From: Fidelibacterota bacterium UBA7301
GTDB lineage: Bacteria > Fidelibacterota > Marinisomatia > Marinisomatales > TCS55
DNA: 64,000 bases
NCBI GenBank assembly: GCA_002471845.1
Contig: DKQT01000032.1
Span: 1 to 64,000 of the forward strand
Reading direction: 5' to 3'
The notes beneath the pieces were generated by a model. That model worked only from the letters and a program-made list of their open reading frames with translations, was not told where the DNA came from and searched no databases. This document shows, one piece after another, positions 53,644-62,572 of this stretch. The position numbers were made by a program, and so were the translations under genes. The stretch's first letter is position 1. Every line of letters begins with the position of its first letter.

Positions 53644-55377
53644 GTGAAACCATTTCCCGTCCTTATTTTAAGTATATTCATCCAGGCCCAGCCTGCTGAC
53701 CTGGTCATTAAAAATGCCCGAATCTGGACCGTGGATAAGCATAATCCCACCGCCCAAGCCGTGGCTGTTGACCACAATAAAATTATCTACGTGGGTACCG
53801 AAGAAGGGGTTAATTCTTTTATTTCAGCCGATACTGAAATCATTGATGCAAACGGAAAACTGGTCCTCCCCGGATTCAACGATAACCATGTCCATTTTGA
53901 ATCCACCTGCCGCATCATTACAGGTTTGAACCTAATGGATGTCCATACAGAAAAACCATTCGTCAGCCGTTTGCGTGATGTGCACGAACGGTTTGCACCG
54001 GGGGTCTGGATCACGGGCGGCCTCTGGTCTGCTTATGAAGCCTGGGGGTCCGGCTCTATCGGCGAAGAAGGACGTCGGGCCAAAAAGGATTTCTTCAAAC
54101 CCCACCGAAAAATGGTGGATAGTTTCACTAGGGACCGGCCGATCTTTATCCAGCGCTTTGACCGCAAAGTGTTTTTCGCCAATGGTAAAGCTTTAGAAAT
54201 TGCAGGTATCACGAAAGATTTCCCTGATCCACCCGGTGTGCAGGTGGAAAGGGACCGCCGTGGAAACCCCTCCGGAATTTTATCCGGAAGCGAGGTACAA
54301 AAATACTTTAGTAACATAATACCGCCGCGATCGTGGAAACAGCGTGTATGGGAATCGGAAGCGGTGCTAAAACGCTGTACCAGCGTTGGTGTTACCAGTC
54401 TATCTGACATGTCCGACACCCGCCAGCGGGAAATTTTTTATCACTTAAGAAATGAAGGAAAACTCACCGCCCGGATTCATTCCCGTGGCTACCTGGACCA
54501 GTGGCAAAAAATGGATGAATTGGGCCTAAAGATCGGCTCCGGGGATGAACTGATCCGCACAGGAACAGTGAAAGCCTGGATTGATGGTATCATGGGCAAT
54601 TCCACTGCACGGTTCTACAAACCCTATTCCCATGATGCCAATGAATTTGGTATCTGGCGAAAAATTATGTTTCCCTGGCGGTCCCAAAACGGCGGCCGGA
54701 ACCTCCAAAGTAACCTGGAATATTTAGCCCTTCAAGCAGATTCGGCGGGCATTCAACTCTCTGTCCATGCCATTGGCGACGCGGGGAACGGATATCTGTT
54801 AGATATGATGGACCGGCTCATCGAAAAGAACGGCGTGAAAGACAGGCGCTTTCGCCTCGTTCATGCGCAAGTTATTCGCCCTGAAGATTTTAAGCGGTTC
54901 AATGGAAAAAATATCATAGCCGAAGTACAGCCTTACCACTGCACAGATGATATGCGCTGGATGGAAGAGCGGATCGGTTATGAGCGCTCCAAAGGAGCCT
55001 ATGCTTTTCGTACCTTATGGGACAATGGCGCGATTGTGTGTTTTGGGTCCGATTCTCCCGGAACTAACGCCTCCCGTTATCCTCTCAATCCTATGCTGGG
55101 AATCTATGCGGCGGTGACCCGTCAGACATTAACCGGGGAACCTGAAAATGGTTGGTTTCCCAATGAACGAATCACCGTTGAGGAGGCAATTCAAGCTTAC
55201 ACTCTCAACTCAGCCTATGCCTCTTTTGAAGAAAATACCAAAGGTTCCATCACCGTGGGCAAGTTAGCGGATATAGTAATTTTATCTGACAATTTGTTGG
55301 AAATTGAACCAACAAAAATCAAAGATGTAAAAGTAATGACAACTATTTTTGATGGAAAAATCATTTATCAGCGCTAA
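53644..55377 (+). CDS. Exported amidohydrolase (Amidohydro_3, YtcJ-like)
   Basis: Metal-dependent hydrolase of unknown substrate. GGAGG lies 5 nt before the GTG at 53644, which gives a 577-aa precursor starting MKPFPVLILSIFIQAQPADL, a short signal peptide without a lipobox cysteine; the open frame begins 12 nt earlier. Metal ligands fit the HxH in GFNDNHVHFES, LSVHAIGDAGN and RLVHAQVIRPEDF, and the C-terminal KGSITVGKLADIVILSDN is typical. It is a diverged paralogue of the lipoprotein at 20992. Confidence 0.9.
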   Translation: MKPFPVLILSIFIQAQPADLVIKNARIWTVDKHNPTAQAVAVDHNKIIYVGTEEGVNSFISADTEIIDANGKLVLPGFNDNHVHFESTCRIITGLNLMDVHTEKPFVSRLRDVHERFAPGVWITGGLWSAYEAWGSGSIGEEGRRAKKDFFKPHRKMVDSFTRDRPIFIQRFDRKVFFANGKALEIAGITKDFPDPPGVQVERDRRGNPSGILSGSEVQKYFSNIIPPRSWKQRVWESEAVLKRCTSVGVTSLSDMSDTRQREIFYHLRNEGKLTARIHSRGYLDQWQKMDELGLKIGSGDELIRTGTVKAWIDGIMGNSTARFYKPYSHDANEFGIWRKIMFPWRSQNGGRNLQSNLEYLALQADSAGIQLSVHAIGDAGNGYLLDMMDRLIEKNGVKDRRFRLVHAQVIRPEDFKRFNGKNIIAEVQPYHCTDDMRWMEERIGYERSKGAYAFRTLWDNGAIVCFGSDSPGTNASRYPLNPMLGIYAAVTRQTLTGEPENGWFPNERITVEEAIQAYTLNSAYASFEENTKGSITVGKLADIVILSDNLLEIEPTKIKDVKVMTTIFDGKIIYQR

Positions 55378-55556
55378 TGTTTGTCAAGCATCTTCTGCCT
55401 GTACTATAGTTCCGGCAGGCTTGGGCTCATCATTTCAATCCATATCCATCTAACAACCCACGCCAAAGATGGGTAAACAAGGATGGTTGTCGTACAATTA
55501 CCCTTAAGAATAATTGGTCCAACTATTTTAAACTCCCGACGTTTATTTAGCCAAAA

Positions 55557-56969
55557 ATGGAACAATTCATGAATGCCGAACATCTTCAGTCGTATTTAGA
55601 AAAATTCTGGGACAACGAAATTGTCCCCACCCTCACCGAATATATTAAGATTCCCAATAAGTCCCCGGCCTTTGATCCCGACTGGGAAGAGATGGGCCAC
55701 ATGGATGCCGCCCTAAAGCTAGCGGTGAATTGGGCAGAAAAACACTGTCCCAAAAACAGCACTCTTCACGTCAAACAATTGGCGGGCCGGACACCCCTTA
55801 TATTATTAGAAATCCCCGGTGATCGGGAAGGTAATATCCTCATGTACGGTCATTTGGACAAACAGCCGGAAATGGAAGGCTGGAACGAAGGCTTCGGCCC
55901 CTGGGATCCTGTTATGGTTGATGAAAAGCTTTACGGCCGTGGCGGCGCAGACGACGGGTATGCTATTTTTGCTTCCCTAGGCGTAGTAAAAGCGTTGAAA
56001 GAACAGGGTGCCGTCTTGCCGCGGATTATCATCCTGATCGAGTTCTGCGAAGAAAGCGGTTCCCCGGATCTTCCCTATTATATTGATGAATATACAGATA
56101 TAATCGGAAATGTGGACCTAGTGGTATGCCTGGATTCCGGCGCGGGGAATTTTGAACAATTCTGGACCACCGTTTCCCTTAGAGGTATGGTGGCCTGCGA
56201 ACTGCGGGCAGATGTTTTAACCGAAGGGGTACATTCCGGTAGCGCCAGCGGATTAGTTCCCTCCTCCTTCCGTGTGCTCAGGCAGTTGATCTCCCGAGTA
56301 GAAGATGAAACTTCAGGTGAAATTAAAGTAACGGAGCTACATACAAATATTCCCGCTCATCGTATTGATGAAGTAAAAAAAATGGTGGTGGCATTGAGCG
56401 GTAAAACAGAGGCTTTCCCCTGGTACCAAAAAATGCAGGCTTCCACGGATGACCCGGTAGATGGCATCTTAAGGCGTACTTGGAAGCCGACTCTTTCTTT
56501 TGTCGGTCTTGATGGCATTCCGGCGGTAAAAGACGGGGGAAATGTGTTGCGCCCTTATACAACCATTAAGCTTTCTTTTAGACTTCCACCAGATGTGGAT
56601 TGTCATACTGCTATGGCAGCCATAAATAAAACATTAATGGAAGAACCTCCTTACGGTGCCACCATAGAAATTAAATGGGAAGAGCCGGCCAATGGTTGGG
56701 ATGCACCAAAACTTTCTCCGTGGTTGGATGAAGCGATCCAGGAAGCCTCCAACTCATTTTATGGGAAACCGGCTATGGCTATGGGCGAAGGCGGAACTAT
56801 TCCCTTTATGGCCATGCTGGGCGAAAAATTCCCAAAAGCTCAATTTATAATCACCGGGGTACTGGGGCCAGGATCAAATGCCCACGGTCCAAATGAATTC
56901 ATCCATATTCCATTCGCCAAAAAACTTAGCGCCTGCATCGGTTATATCCTGAATAAATACCCAAGTTGA
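55557..56969 (+). CDS. M20-family metallopeptidase (dipeptidase-like)
   Basis: Zinc aminoacyl peptidase or related hydrolase. The 470-aa protein lacks a signal peptide, so it is probably cytosolic. Ligand motifs are ILMYGHLDKQ (H and D), LYGRGGADDGYA, LIEFCEESGSPDL (catalytic and ligand glutamates) and, near the C-terminus, GPGSNAHGPNEFIHI. A dimerisation insert lies about residues 205-360. An alternative ATG 12 nt downstream is possible, as no clear SD supports either start. It is followed after 1 nt by plsC. Confidence 0.92.
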   Translation: MEQFMNAEHLQSYLEKFWDNEIVPTLTEYIKIPNKSPAFDPDWEEMGHMDAALKLAVNWAEKHCPKNSTLHVKQLAGRTPLILLEIPGDREGNILMYGHLDKQPEMEGWNEGFGPWDPVMVDEKLYGRGGADDGYAIFASLGVVKALKEQGAVLPRIIILIEFCEESGSPDLPYYIDEYTDIIGNVDLVVCLDSGAGNFEQFWTTVSLRGMVACELRADVLTEGVHSGSASGLVPSSFRVLRQLISRVEDETSGEIKVTELHTNIPAHRIDEVKKMVVALSGKTEAFPWYQKMQASTDDPVDGILRRTWKPTLSFVGLDGIPAVKDGGNVLRPYTTIKLSFRLPPDVDCHTAMAAINKTLMEEPPYGATIEIKWEEPANGWDAPKLSPWLDEAIQEASNSFYGKPAMAMGEGGTIPFMAMLGEKFPKAQFIITGVLGPGSNAHGPNEFIHIPFAKKLSACIGYILNKYPS

Positions 56970-56970
56970 T

Positions 56971-57687
56971 TTGAGCGTTCGCACCAAACTGGACCTTCTA
57001 AAGCCGCGCCCGAAACGGGTGCGGTATTTCGTAACTTATCTTGCCCTCTTTTTAGGGATGATCATCGCCAAGATTAGAGTCCGCGGACGACATCACCTTC
57101 CAAAAGAAGGCCCCTTCATTGTGGCGATTAACCATTTTAATTATGCTGATCCTCCATTTGTAATCTATGCCATTAGACGACCAATTAATTTTTTGGCTGC
57201 CAGTGACCAAGTGGTGGAATGGTTTAATTATTGGGCCGTTTGGCTCTATGGATTTATTCCCACTAATCGGATACGATTGGGACCATCCACGATCAAATCC
57301 GCAAAAAACATATTGAAACAAAAAGATATTTTAGGAATTTTTCCTGAGGGGGATTCACTCTCCGATAAATTGCGGCCGGCTAAGGGGGGTATAATGTTTA
57401 TATCTACTACAATGCAGGTCCCAATCGTACCCATAGGTATTAATGGAAACATTGGAAACATATGGTCTAATGTCTCGCGGGGTGTCCGACCCAAAGTACG
57501 AGTTAATATTGGTAAACCATTTGGTCCCTACTCTTTGCCAAAAGTACGTTCACAAAGAGAAGCTAAGCTGCAATCAATCGGCCATAAGGTTATGTGCCGG
57601 ATTGCGGCTTTGCTCCCAGACGAATGTCATGGGATTTACCAAGGACATTCATCAATAGAGAAATATGGATCGCAAAATAAATTGTAA
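56971..57687 (+). CDS. plsC: 1-acyl-sn-glycerol-3-phosphate acyltransferase
   Basis: Adds the second acyl chain in phosphatidic acid synthesis; membrane-associated. The 238-aa protein has the NH-x4-D motif N54-H55...D60 (VAINHFNYADPPF), the glycerol-phosphate-binding FPEG at 124-127 (GIFPEGDSLSD), and a hydrophobic segment at about 21-36. The TTG start lies 1 nt after the stop of the M20 gene, so the two are coupled, although no functional link is clear. It could be another lysophospholipid acyltransferase. Confidence 0.9.
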   Translation: MSVRTKLDLLKPRPKRVRYFVTYLALFLGMIIAKIRVRGRHHLPKEGPFIVAINHFNYADPPFVIYAIRRPINFLAASDQVVEWFNYWAVWLYGFIPTNRIRLGPSTIKSAKNILKQKDILGIFPEGDSLSDKLRPAKGGIMFISTTMQVPIVPIGINGNIGNIWSNVSRGVRPKVRVNIGKPFGPYSLPKVRSQREAKLQSIGHKVMCRIAALLPDECHGIYQGHSSIEKYGSQNKL

Positions 57688-57715
57688 GGGACGCAGTAAT
57701 GGGTCCCACTATTAT

Positions 57716-59839
57716 TTAAATTAAATCTTCCGGTTTAATCGGTAAACGGCGGATGCGTTTGCCTGTGGCTGCAAAAACGGCGTTGGCTACCGCTGGGGCT
57801 ACGGGGGGTAATCCCGGTTCACCAGCACCACCGGGAGGTTCAGCGCTTTTAACAATGTAAACGTTAACTTTCGGCATTTCATCTATTCGAAGTAACTCAA
57901 AATCATGAAAATTGGATTGGACTACAGCACCCTTTTCAATTGTTATTTCGCCTTTTAAAGTTGATGTAAGCCCATAAACAATAGCGCTTTCCATCTGAGC
58001 CTTTACACCGTCTGGATTAATAACTAAACCACAATCAATTGCTGAAGTGATTTTGTCTATTTTCAAAGTGCCTTTTTCCCCTACAGTGACTTCCGCAACC
58101 ATGGCAGCCCAAGAACCAAAAGATTCATGAACGGCAATACCCATCCCATTGTCTTTGCCCAGTTTTTTACCCCAGCCTGCTTTTTCCGCGGCCAGTTTTA
58201 ACACCCCCATATGCCGCGGAGAATCCTTTAATAAGTCCAACCTGAATTGAAAAGAATCTTTCCCCGCGGCCTCAGCCAACTCATCAATAAACCCTTCATT
58301 GGCAAAGGCGTTCTGTGAATTATAAACAGAGCGCCACCAGCCAACCGGAACCTCAGTATTAGTCATTACATAATCCACCAACACATTTGGAATAGCATAA
58401 GGCAGGTTACTGGCACCATTAACAGCACTTCTGTCTAAACGCCCATTTTTAAATCTTTCTGGCGCCATTTGTCCTGATATGGAAGGTGCTACTACACGGT
58501 GTTTCCACAAATTGACCGTTTTTTTAGATAGAGACCCTTGGAGTTTGTGAATACTAGTAGGACGGAAAAAATCATGGGCAATATCATCTTCACGTGTCCA
58601 AACAAGCTTTACTGGTTTCTTAGTCCTTTTAGACACCTGAAGGGCGTCGGTTACAAAGTCAGCCCAAAGCCGTCGGCCGAACCCTCCCCCTAATAAGGTA
58701 ACATGCACCGTGATGTTTTTGACATCCATTCCTAAATATTTTGCGGCAGTTGTTTGAATTCGCTGGGGGACCTGGGTCGGCGCCCAGATTTCACAGGTGT
58801 TTTTCTTCACATGGACCACACAATTCATGGGTTCCATGGTTGCATGATGGGTGAATGGCACTTCGTATTGTGCGCTGATGATTTGGTCATTTTTTACATT
58901 AACTACGGTTCCATCTTCCCGAGCGACTATTGCCTTCCCAGCGCCCTTTTTTTCCATCATGTCCCTGATTTGTTTGGAATTCCAATTGGCAAAATCACCG
59001 TGATCCCAATTTACATCCAAGGCCCGTTGTCCTTTAATCACGGCCCAAGTATTTTTACCCACAATGGCTATACCGTCATCAATTTCAAAAGTATCAATGA
59101 TACCATTTACTTTTTTGGTTTTTTGTGACTTAAAGGATTTTATTTTACCGCCAAAGGTTGGACAGCGTAATACGGCAGCATAAACCATATTGGGCACTTG
59201 TATATCCATTCCAAACTGTGCCGTACCATTCACACGGGAAGGCGTATCTAGCCCGGGCATAGAATTGCCAATCAATTTAAAATCTCTAGGGTTTTTTAGT
59301 AGAGGATCTTCCGGTGCCGGCAATTTTGATGCAGCTTCTGCCAGTTCGCCAAAAGTGAACGTTTTCCCTGAAGAAACGTGTAATATTTTTCCTTTTTCTG
59401 CTATGCATTCAGCTTTTGAAACATCCCATTTATCCGCCCCTGCCTGAACCAGCATTTCACGGGCAGTTGCGCCAGCTTTTCTTAAACGGGTGAAAGAGCG
59501 GCGAATGGATCCGCTGCCGCCTGTTCCCTGACTACCGTATTTATCCGGATGGGCGTCGGCCTGGGCAACCTTTACCTGAGACCAATCTGCTTCCAATTCT
59601 TCGGCAACAATCATAGGCAGTGAGGTGCGAATATGCTGACCCATTTCGGATTTGGCAGCCATTATAGTTATGGTATTATCAGGATGAATGGAAACCCAGA
59701 CATTGGGCTCAAAAGTCTGCTCCACCACACCAGCCGCCACCAACCGATCCTTGTAAGGCAGGGTGATGCCGATCATAAGTCCCGCACCGGCCGTGGAGGA
59801 GATTTTTATAAAATCCCGTCGTGATAAAACCTGCCTCAT
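57716..59839 (-). CDS. Molybdenum hydroxylase large subunit, Tat-exported (isoquinoline 1-oxidoreductase beta-like)
   Basis: Molybdopterin-binding subunit of the xanthine dehydrogenase family. The 707-aa precursor has a Tat signal (SRRDFIK at 6-12, then [14 protein letters not shown]), so the enzyme should act in the periplasm. Visible motifs include [26 protein letters not shown], and near the C-terminus [20 protein letters not shown] with the catalytic glutamate of GEPG. The start overlaps the stop of the 2Fe-2S subunit by 4 nt. There is no FAD-subunit gene, as in IorAB-type enzymes that pass electrons to a cytochrome. Substrate is unknown. Confidence 0.92.
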   Translation of the reverse strand: MRQVLSRRDFIKISSTAGAGLMIGITLPYKDRLVAAGVVEQTFEPNVWVSIHPDNTITIMAAKSEMGQHIRTSLPMIVAEELEADWSQVKVAQADAHPDKYGSQGTGGSGSIRRSFTRLRKAGATAREMLVQAGADKWDVSKAECIAEKGKILHVSSGKTFTFGELAEAASKLPAPEDPLLKNPRDFKLIGNSMPGLDTPSRVNGTAQFGMDIQVPNMVYAAVLRCPTFGGKIKSFKSQKTKKVNGIIDTFEIDDGIAIVGKNTWAVIKGQRALDVNWDHGDFANWNSKQIRDMMEKKGAGKAIVAREDGTVVNVKNDQIISAQYEVPFTHHATMEPMNCVVHVKKNTCEIWAPTQVPQRIQTTAAKYLGMDVKNITVHVTLLGGGFGRRLWADFVTDALQVSKRTKKPVKLVWTREDDIAHDFFRPTSIHKLQGSLSKKTVNLWKHRVVAPSISGQMAPERFKNGRLDRSAVNGASNLPYAIPNVLVDYVMTNTEVPVGWWRSVYNSQNAFANEGFIDELAEAAGKDSFQFRLDLLKDSPRHMGVLKLAAEKAGWGKKLGKDNGMGIAVHESFGSWAAMVAEVTVGEKGTLKIDKITSAIDCGLVINPDGVKAQMESAIVYGLTSTLKGEITIEKGAVVQSNFHDFELLRIDEMPKVNVYIVKSAEPPGGAGEPGLPPVAPAVANAVFAATGKRIRRLPIKPEDLI

Positions 59840-60297
59840 CCATTATCCTCCGTGGCGCGATGAATGGCTTTTCGAACACGCCCGTAGGTGCCGCAGCGGC
59901 ACAAATTCATTTTCATGGCGGAATCGATATCCGCGTCATCGGGATTGGGATTACGCTTAAGTAAAGCGGCGGCAGTCATGATCTGGCCCGATTGGCAATA
60001 GCCGCATTGGGGCGCTTCCTCTGCAATCCACGCTTTTTGTAGAGGATGGGAATTATCCAAGGATAAGCTTTCGATTGTGGTGATTTCGGCACCGTCCAAA
60101 TTTTCAACAGCTGTCATGCAGGCCCGGGTTGCTTCTCCATCCACATGGATGGTGCAGGCCCCACAGAGCCCCCGGCCACAGCCATATTTTGTGCCAGTAT
60201 AACCCAGCTCATCACGAAGGACCCACAGTAAAGGCATATCTGCAACTACATTTAACCGGTGGGTTTTACCATTGACGTAGAGTGTAAATTTTGGCAT
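59836..60297 (-). CDS. Molybdenum hydroxylase small subunit with two 2Fe-2S clusters (IorA-like)
   Basis: Electron-transfer subunit of the complex with the large subunit downstream. The 153-aa protein has the plant-type ferredoxin cluster cysteines C40, C45, C48 and C60 ([17 protein letters not shown]...C) and the second cluster C98, C101, C133 and C135 (CGYCQSG...[10 protein letters not shown]). No signal peptide, so it is probably exported folded together with the Tat-bearing partner. The stop overlaps the partner's start by 4 nt. Confidence 0.94.
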   Translation of the reverse strand: MPKFTLYVNGKTHRLNVVADMPLLWVLRDELGYTGTKYGCGRGLCGACTIHVDGEATRACMTAVENLDGAEITTIESLSLDNSHPLQKAWIAEEAPQCGYCQSGQIMTAAALLKRNPNPDDADIDSAMKMNLCRCGTYGRVRKAIHRATEDNG

Positions 60298-60710
60298 GAA
60301 TCAGTGAAAGAATGTAAACTTTGGTTGGATCAGTTTCAATACTATCCGGTTATTCACAAAAACATATGATGAATTTTAATAATGAATAATCCTTTTGAGG
60401 TCTCTTTGTACTTTTTTTTAGAAGACCTGCCCGCCACATTATATATTTTAAATGGGGCGGGCGGAAAAGGACGAAAAGGACTGTCGCCCCAACATTTGTC
60501 GGGATAATTTATTCTAATCTGAAATGTTACAACCCAGAATCCTGCGGCAACTATGGCGGAGTTACTGATGCAGACCAAAGCCAGGACAAGGATTATGATT
60601 ATGTGACTTCCCATACCTGAAAGTAGGCCAGACAAAAATCACTTTCATTATATTTCCGATTTGATTTTTCCCCGTAAATTATAAACTCAAAATCAGCGGG
60701 AATAATTCCT
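60298..60710. other. Divergent intergenic region (413 nt)
   Basis: No convincing gene. A 93-codon minus-strand frame (60354-60635) has a hydrophobic start but no SD and an unusual basic/proline composition, so it is probably chance or a remnant. An inverted repeat GCCCGCC (60429-60435) / GGCGGGC (60456-60462) with a 20-nt A/T-rich loop lies inside it. Promoters for the molybdenum hydroxylase and the PD40 protein should lie here. Confidence 0.5.
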
Positions 60711-61805
60711 ATGTATAAAACAAAACTGCAGCACTATGTTATTGTTATTGTAATTGCTATTGCTTTTATGGCGCTCATGCGATCCCGGGCCATTCAGCAA
60801 ATCCCTGAACTGGTTGATGGCAGCGCTAACAAATATATCCAGCAAGACGAAATTCATTTCATGAACTTGCAACAACTCACCTTCAGCGGGGAAAATGCAG
60901 AAGCTTATTTCAGCCCCGACAGCAAAAAACTGATCTTCCAGTCCCACGATGGGGAAGGCCTTTGCGACCAAATCTATATTATGAATATAGAATCAGGTAA
61001 ATCGGAAATGGTCTCTACCGGTGATGGAGTAACCACCTGCGCTTATTTTCAATATCCAAATAATGAAAAAATTGTTTATGCATCCACCCATCACAAGAAT
61101 AAAGCATGCCCGCCGCCGCCGGATTTCAGCCGGGGCTATGTTTGGAAGCTCTATGAGGGGTATGACATTTTTCGCGCGAATTCCGATGGGAGCGACTTGG
61201 AGCAAATCACCAATGAAAAGGGCTACGATGCGGAAGGCACTGTGGCCGAGGATGGCAGCCGAATTGTGTATACATCTATCGTTTCTGGAGATCTAGAAGT
61301 GTGGAGCATGAATCCCGACGGGTCAGACAAACGGATGCTGACCAATACATTAGGATATGATGGGGGACCCTTTTTCAGTCACGATGGGAGCAAGATCGTA
61401 TGGCGGGCATTCTACCCTGAAACAGCCAAAGAAATTGCTGATTATAAAGGTCTTATTGCGGAAAGTATGATCCGCCCCATGAACCTGCAGATTCGTGTTA
61501 TGAATGCGAACGGCACCAACAAGCAGCAAATCACCCACAATGAAGGGGCCAATTTTGCGCCCTTTTTTTTCCCCAACGATGAACGAATCATTTTCTGTTC
61601 AAACATGGCGGATCCAAATGGGCGGAACTTTGATTTATGGGCCGTGAATGTTGACGGAACCAACCTGGAGCGCATCACCTATTTTGACGGCTTTGACGGT
61701 TTCCCCATGTTTAGTCCCGATGGAAAATATTTTGTTTTTGCTTCCAACCGTAACCAGGCAAAGTCCGGTGATACCAATATTTTTATTGCCGAATGGGTAA
61801 ATTGA
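60711..61805 (+). CDS. TolB-like PD40 beta-propeller protein, membrane-anchored
   Basis: Unknown partner. The 364-aa protein has an N-terminal membrane anchor or signal (about 8-25, YVIVIVIAIAFMAL) and five or six WD40-like/PD40 blades. Typical motifs are AEAYFSPDSKKLIFQS, DIFRANSDGSDLEQIT, LEVWSMNPDGSDKRMLTN, PFFSHDGSKIVW and MFSPDGKYFVFASNRN. A proline-rich insert with cysteines (KACPPPPDFS) lies after the second blade. The 3' end overlaps the transglycosylase gene by 13 nt. Confidence 0.88.
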   Translation: MYKTKLQHYVIVIVIAIAFMALMRSRAIQQIPELVDGSANKYIQQDEIHFMNLQQLTFSGENAEAYFSPDSKKLIFQSHDGEGLCDQIYIMNIESGKSEMVSTGDGVTTCAYFQYPNNEKIVYASTHHKNKACPPPPDFSRGYVWKLYEGYDIFRANSDGSDLEQITNEKGYDAEGTVAEDGSRIVYTSIVSGDLEVWSMNPDGSDKRMLTNTLGYDGGPFFSHDGSKIVWRAFYPETAKEIADYKGLIAESMIRPMNLQIRVMNANGTNKQQITHNEGANFAPFFFPNDERIIFCSNMADPNGRNFDLWAVNVDGTNLERITYFDGFDGFPMFSPDGKYFVFASNRNQAKSGDTNIFIAEWVN

Positions 61806-62572
61806 TCCCACTAGTACTATGCGCGTTTCTTTTCGCCGGGGAGGACTCTGTTCTGTCCGCCATCCGCGCAGATGCAATTAAAAAGGGAATTCCCGAAGCT
61901 TACCTGAACAAAGCTTTTGCCCATGAAGGCATTGCCATCCACGATAAGATTCTTGATCGATTTGCACGGCCTTACGAAAAAAAAAGCTGGTCCGACTATC
62001 GCCAACTGTTTATCACTGAATCGCGAATCAGCAAAGGAATAGAATTCTATGGGCAAAACCAATCGAATCTCACATTTATGGCGAAACGAATAGGGGTGGA
62101 TCCATTTCTTATATTAAGTATTGTTGGGGTGGAAAGTAATTACGGACATAACCAAGGAGAATTCACTGTATTCAATGCCCTCTATACCCAAATCGCAAAA
62201 ATGCCTCGGCGGGCGAAATGGGCAAAAAAAGAAATGGTGGAATATTTAGTCTATTGCTACACTGACAGCATTGCACCCCATTCAATTATGGGTTCCTATG
62301 CAGGCGCATTCGGATATGGACAGTTTATACCATCCAGTTATAACGCCTATGCCGCTGATGGAAATGGGGATGGGATACGGATGCCTTATGAATGGGTAGA
62401 TGTATTCGCCAGTGTGGGAAATTACCTGATTAAAAATGAATATCCTGTATCAAACCCAGCTAATGAAAAACTGGTATATCAATCGGTTTATGCCTACAAC
62501 CATGCAGACAATTATGTAAAAGCAGTGTTAGAACTGCGGGATGAACTAAAGAAGAGTATTATTAAAGATTAA
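61793..62572 (+). CDS. MltB-like lytic murein transglycosylase
   Basis: Cleaves the glycan strand of peptidoglycan, forming 1,6-anhydro-muramic acid. The 259-aa precursor has a signal MGKLIPLVLCAFLFAG; a cysteine occurs at residue 10 but the lipobox is poor. The catalytic glutamate is E114 in ILSIVGVESNYGHNQG, and the downstream YAGAFGYGQFIPSSYNAYAADGNGDG matches the MltB family. It is shorter than E. coli MltB because C-terminal extensions are missing. The start overlaps the PD40 gene, and the 3' end overlaps the convergent M28 gene by 11 nt. Confidence 0.92.
   Translation: MGKLIPLVLCAFLFAGEDSVLSAIRADAIKKGIPEAYLNKAFAHEGIAIHDKILDRFARPYEKKSWSDYRQLFITESRISKGIEFYGQNQSNLTFMAKRIGVDPFLILSIVGVESNYGHNQGEFTVFNALYTQIAKMPRRAKWAKKEMVEYLVYCYTDSIAPHSIMGSYAGAFGYGQFIPSSYNAYAADGNGDGIRMPYEWVDVFASVGNYLIKNEYPVSNPANEKLVYQSVYAYNHADNYVKAVLELRDELKKSIIKD

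Noticed and set aside
57688..57707. Hairpin GGGAC/GTCCC after plsC as a terminator
   Set aside because: Five-base-pair stem with no following U-run; too weak to call.
60354..60635. 93-codon minus-strand ORF in the gap before the PD40 gene
   Set aside because: No SD, odd composition, a GC-rich inverted repeat inside it and no recognisable family; treated as intergenic.
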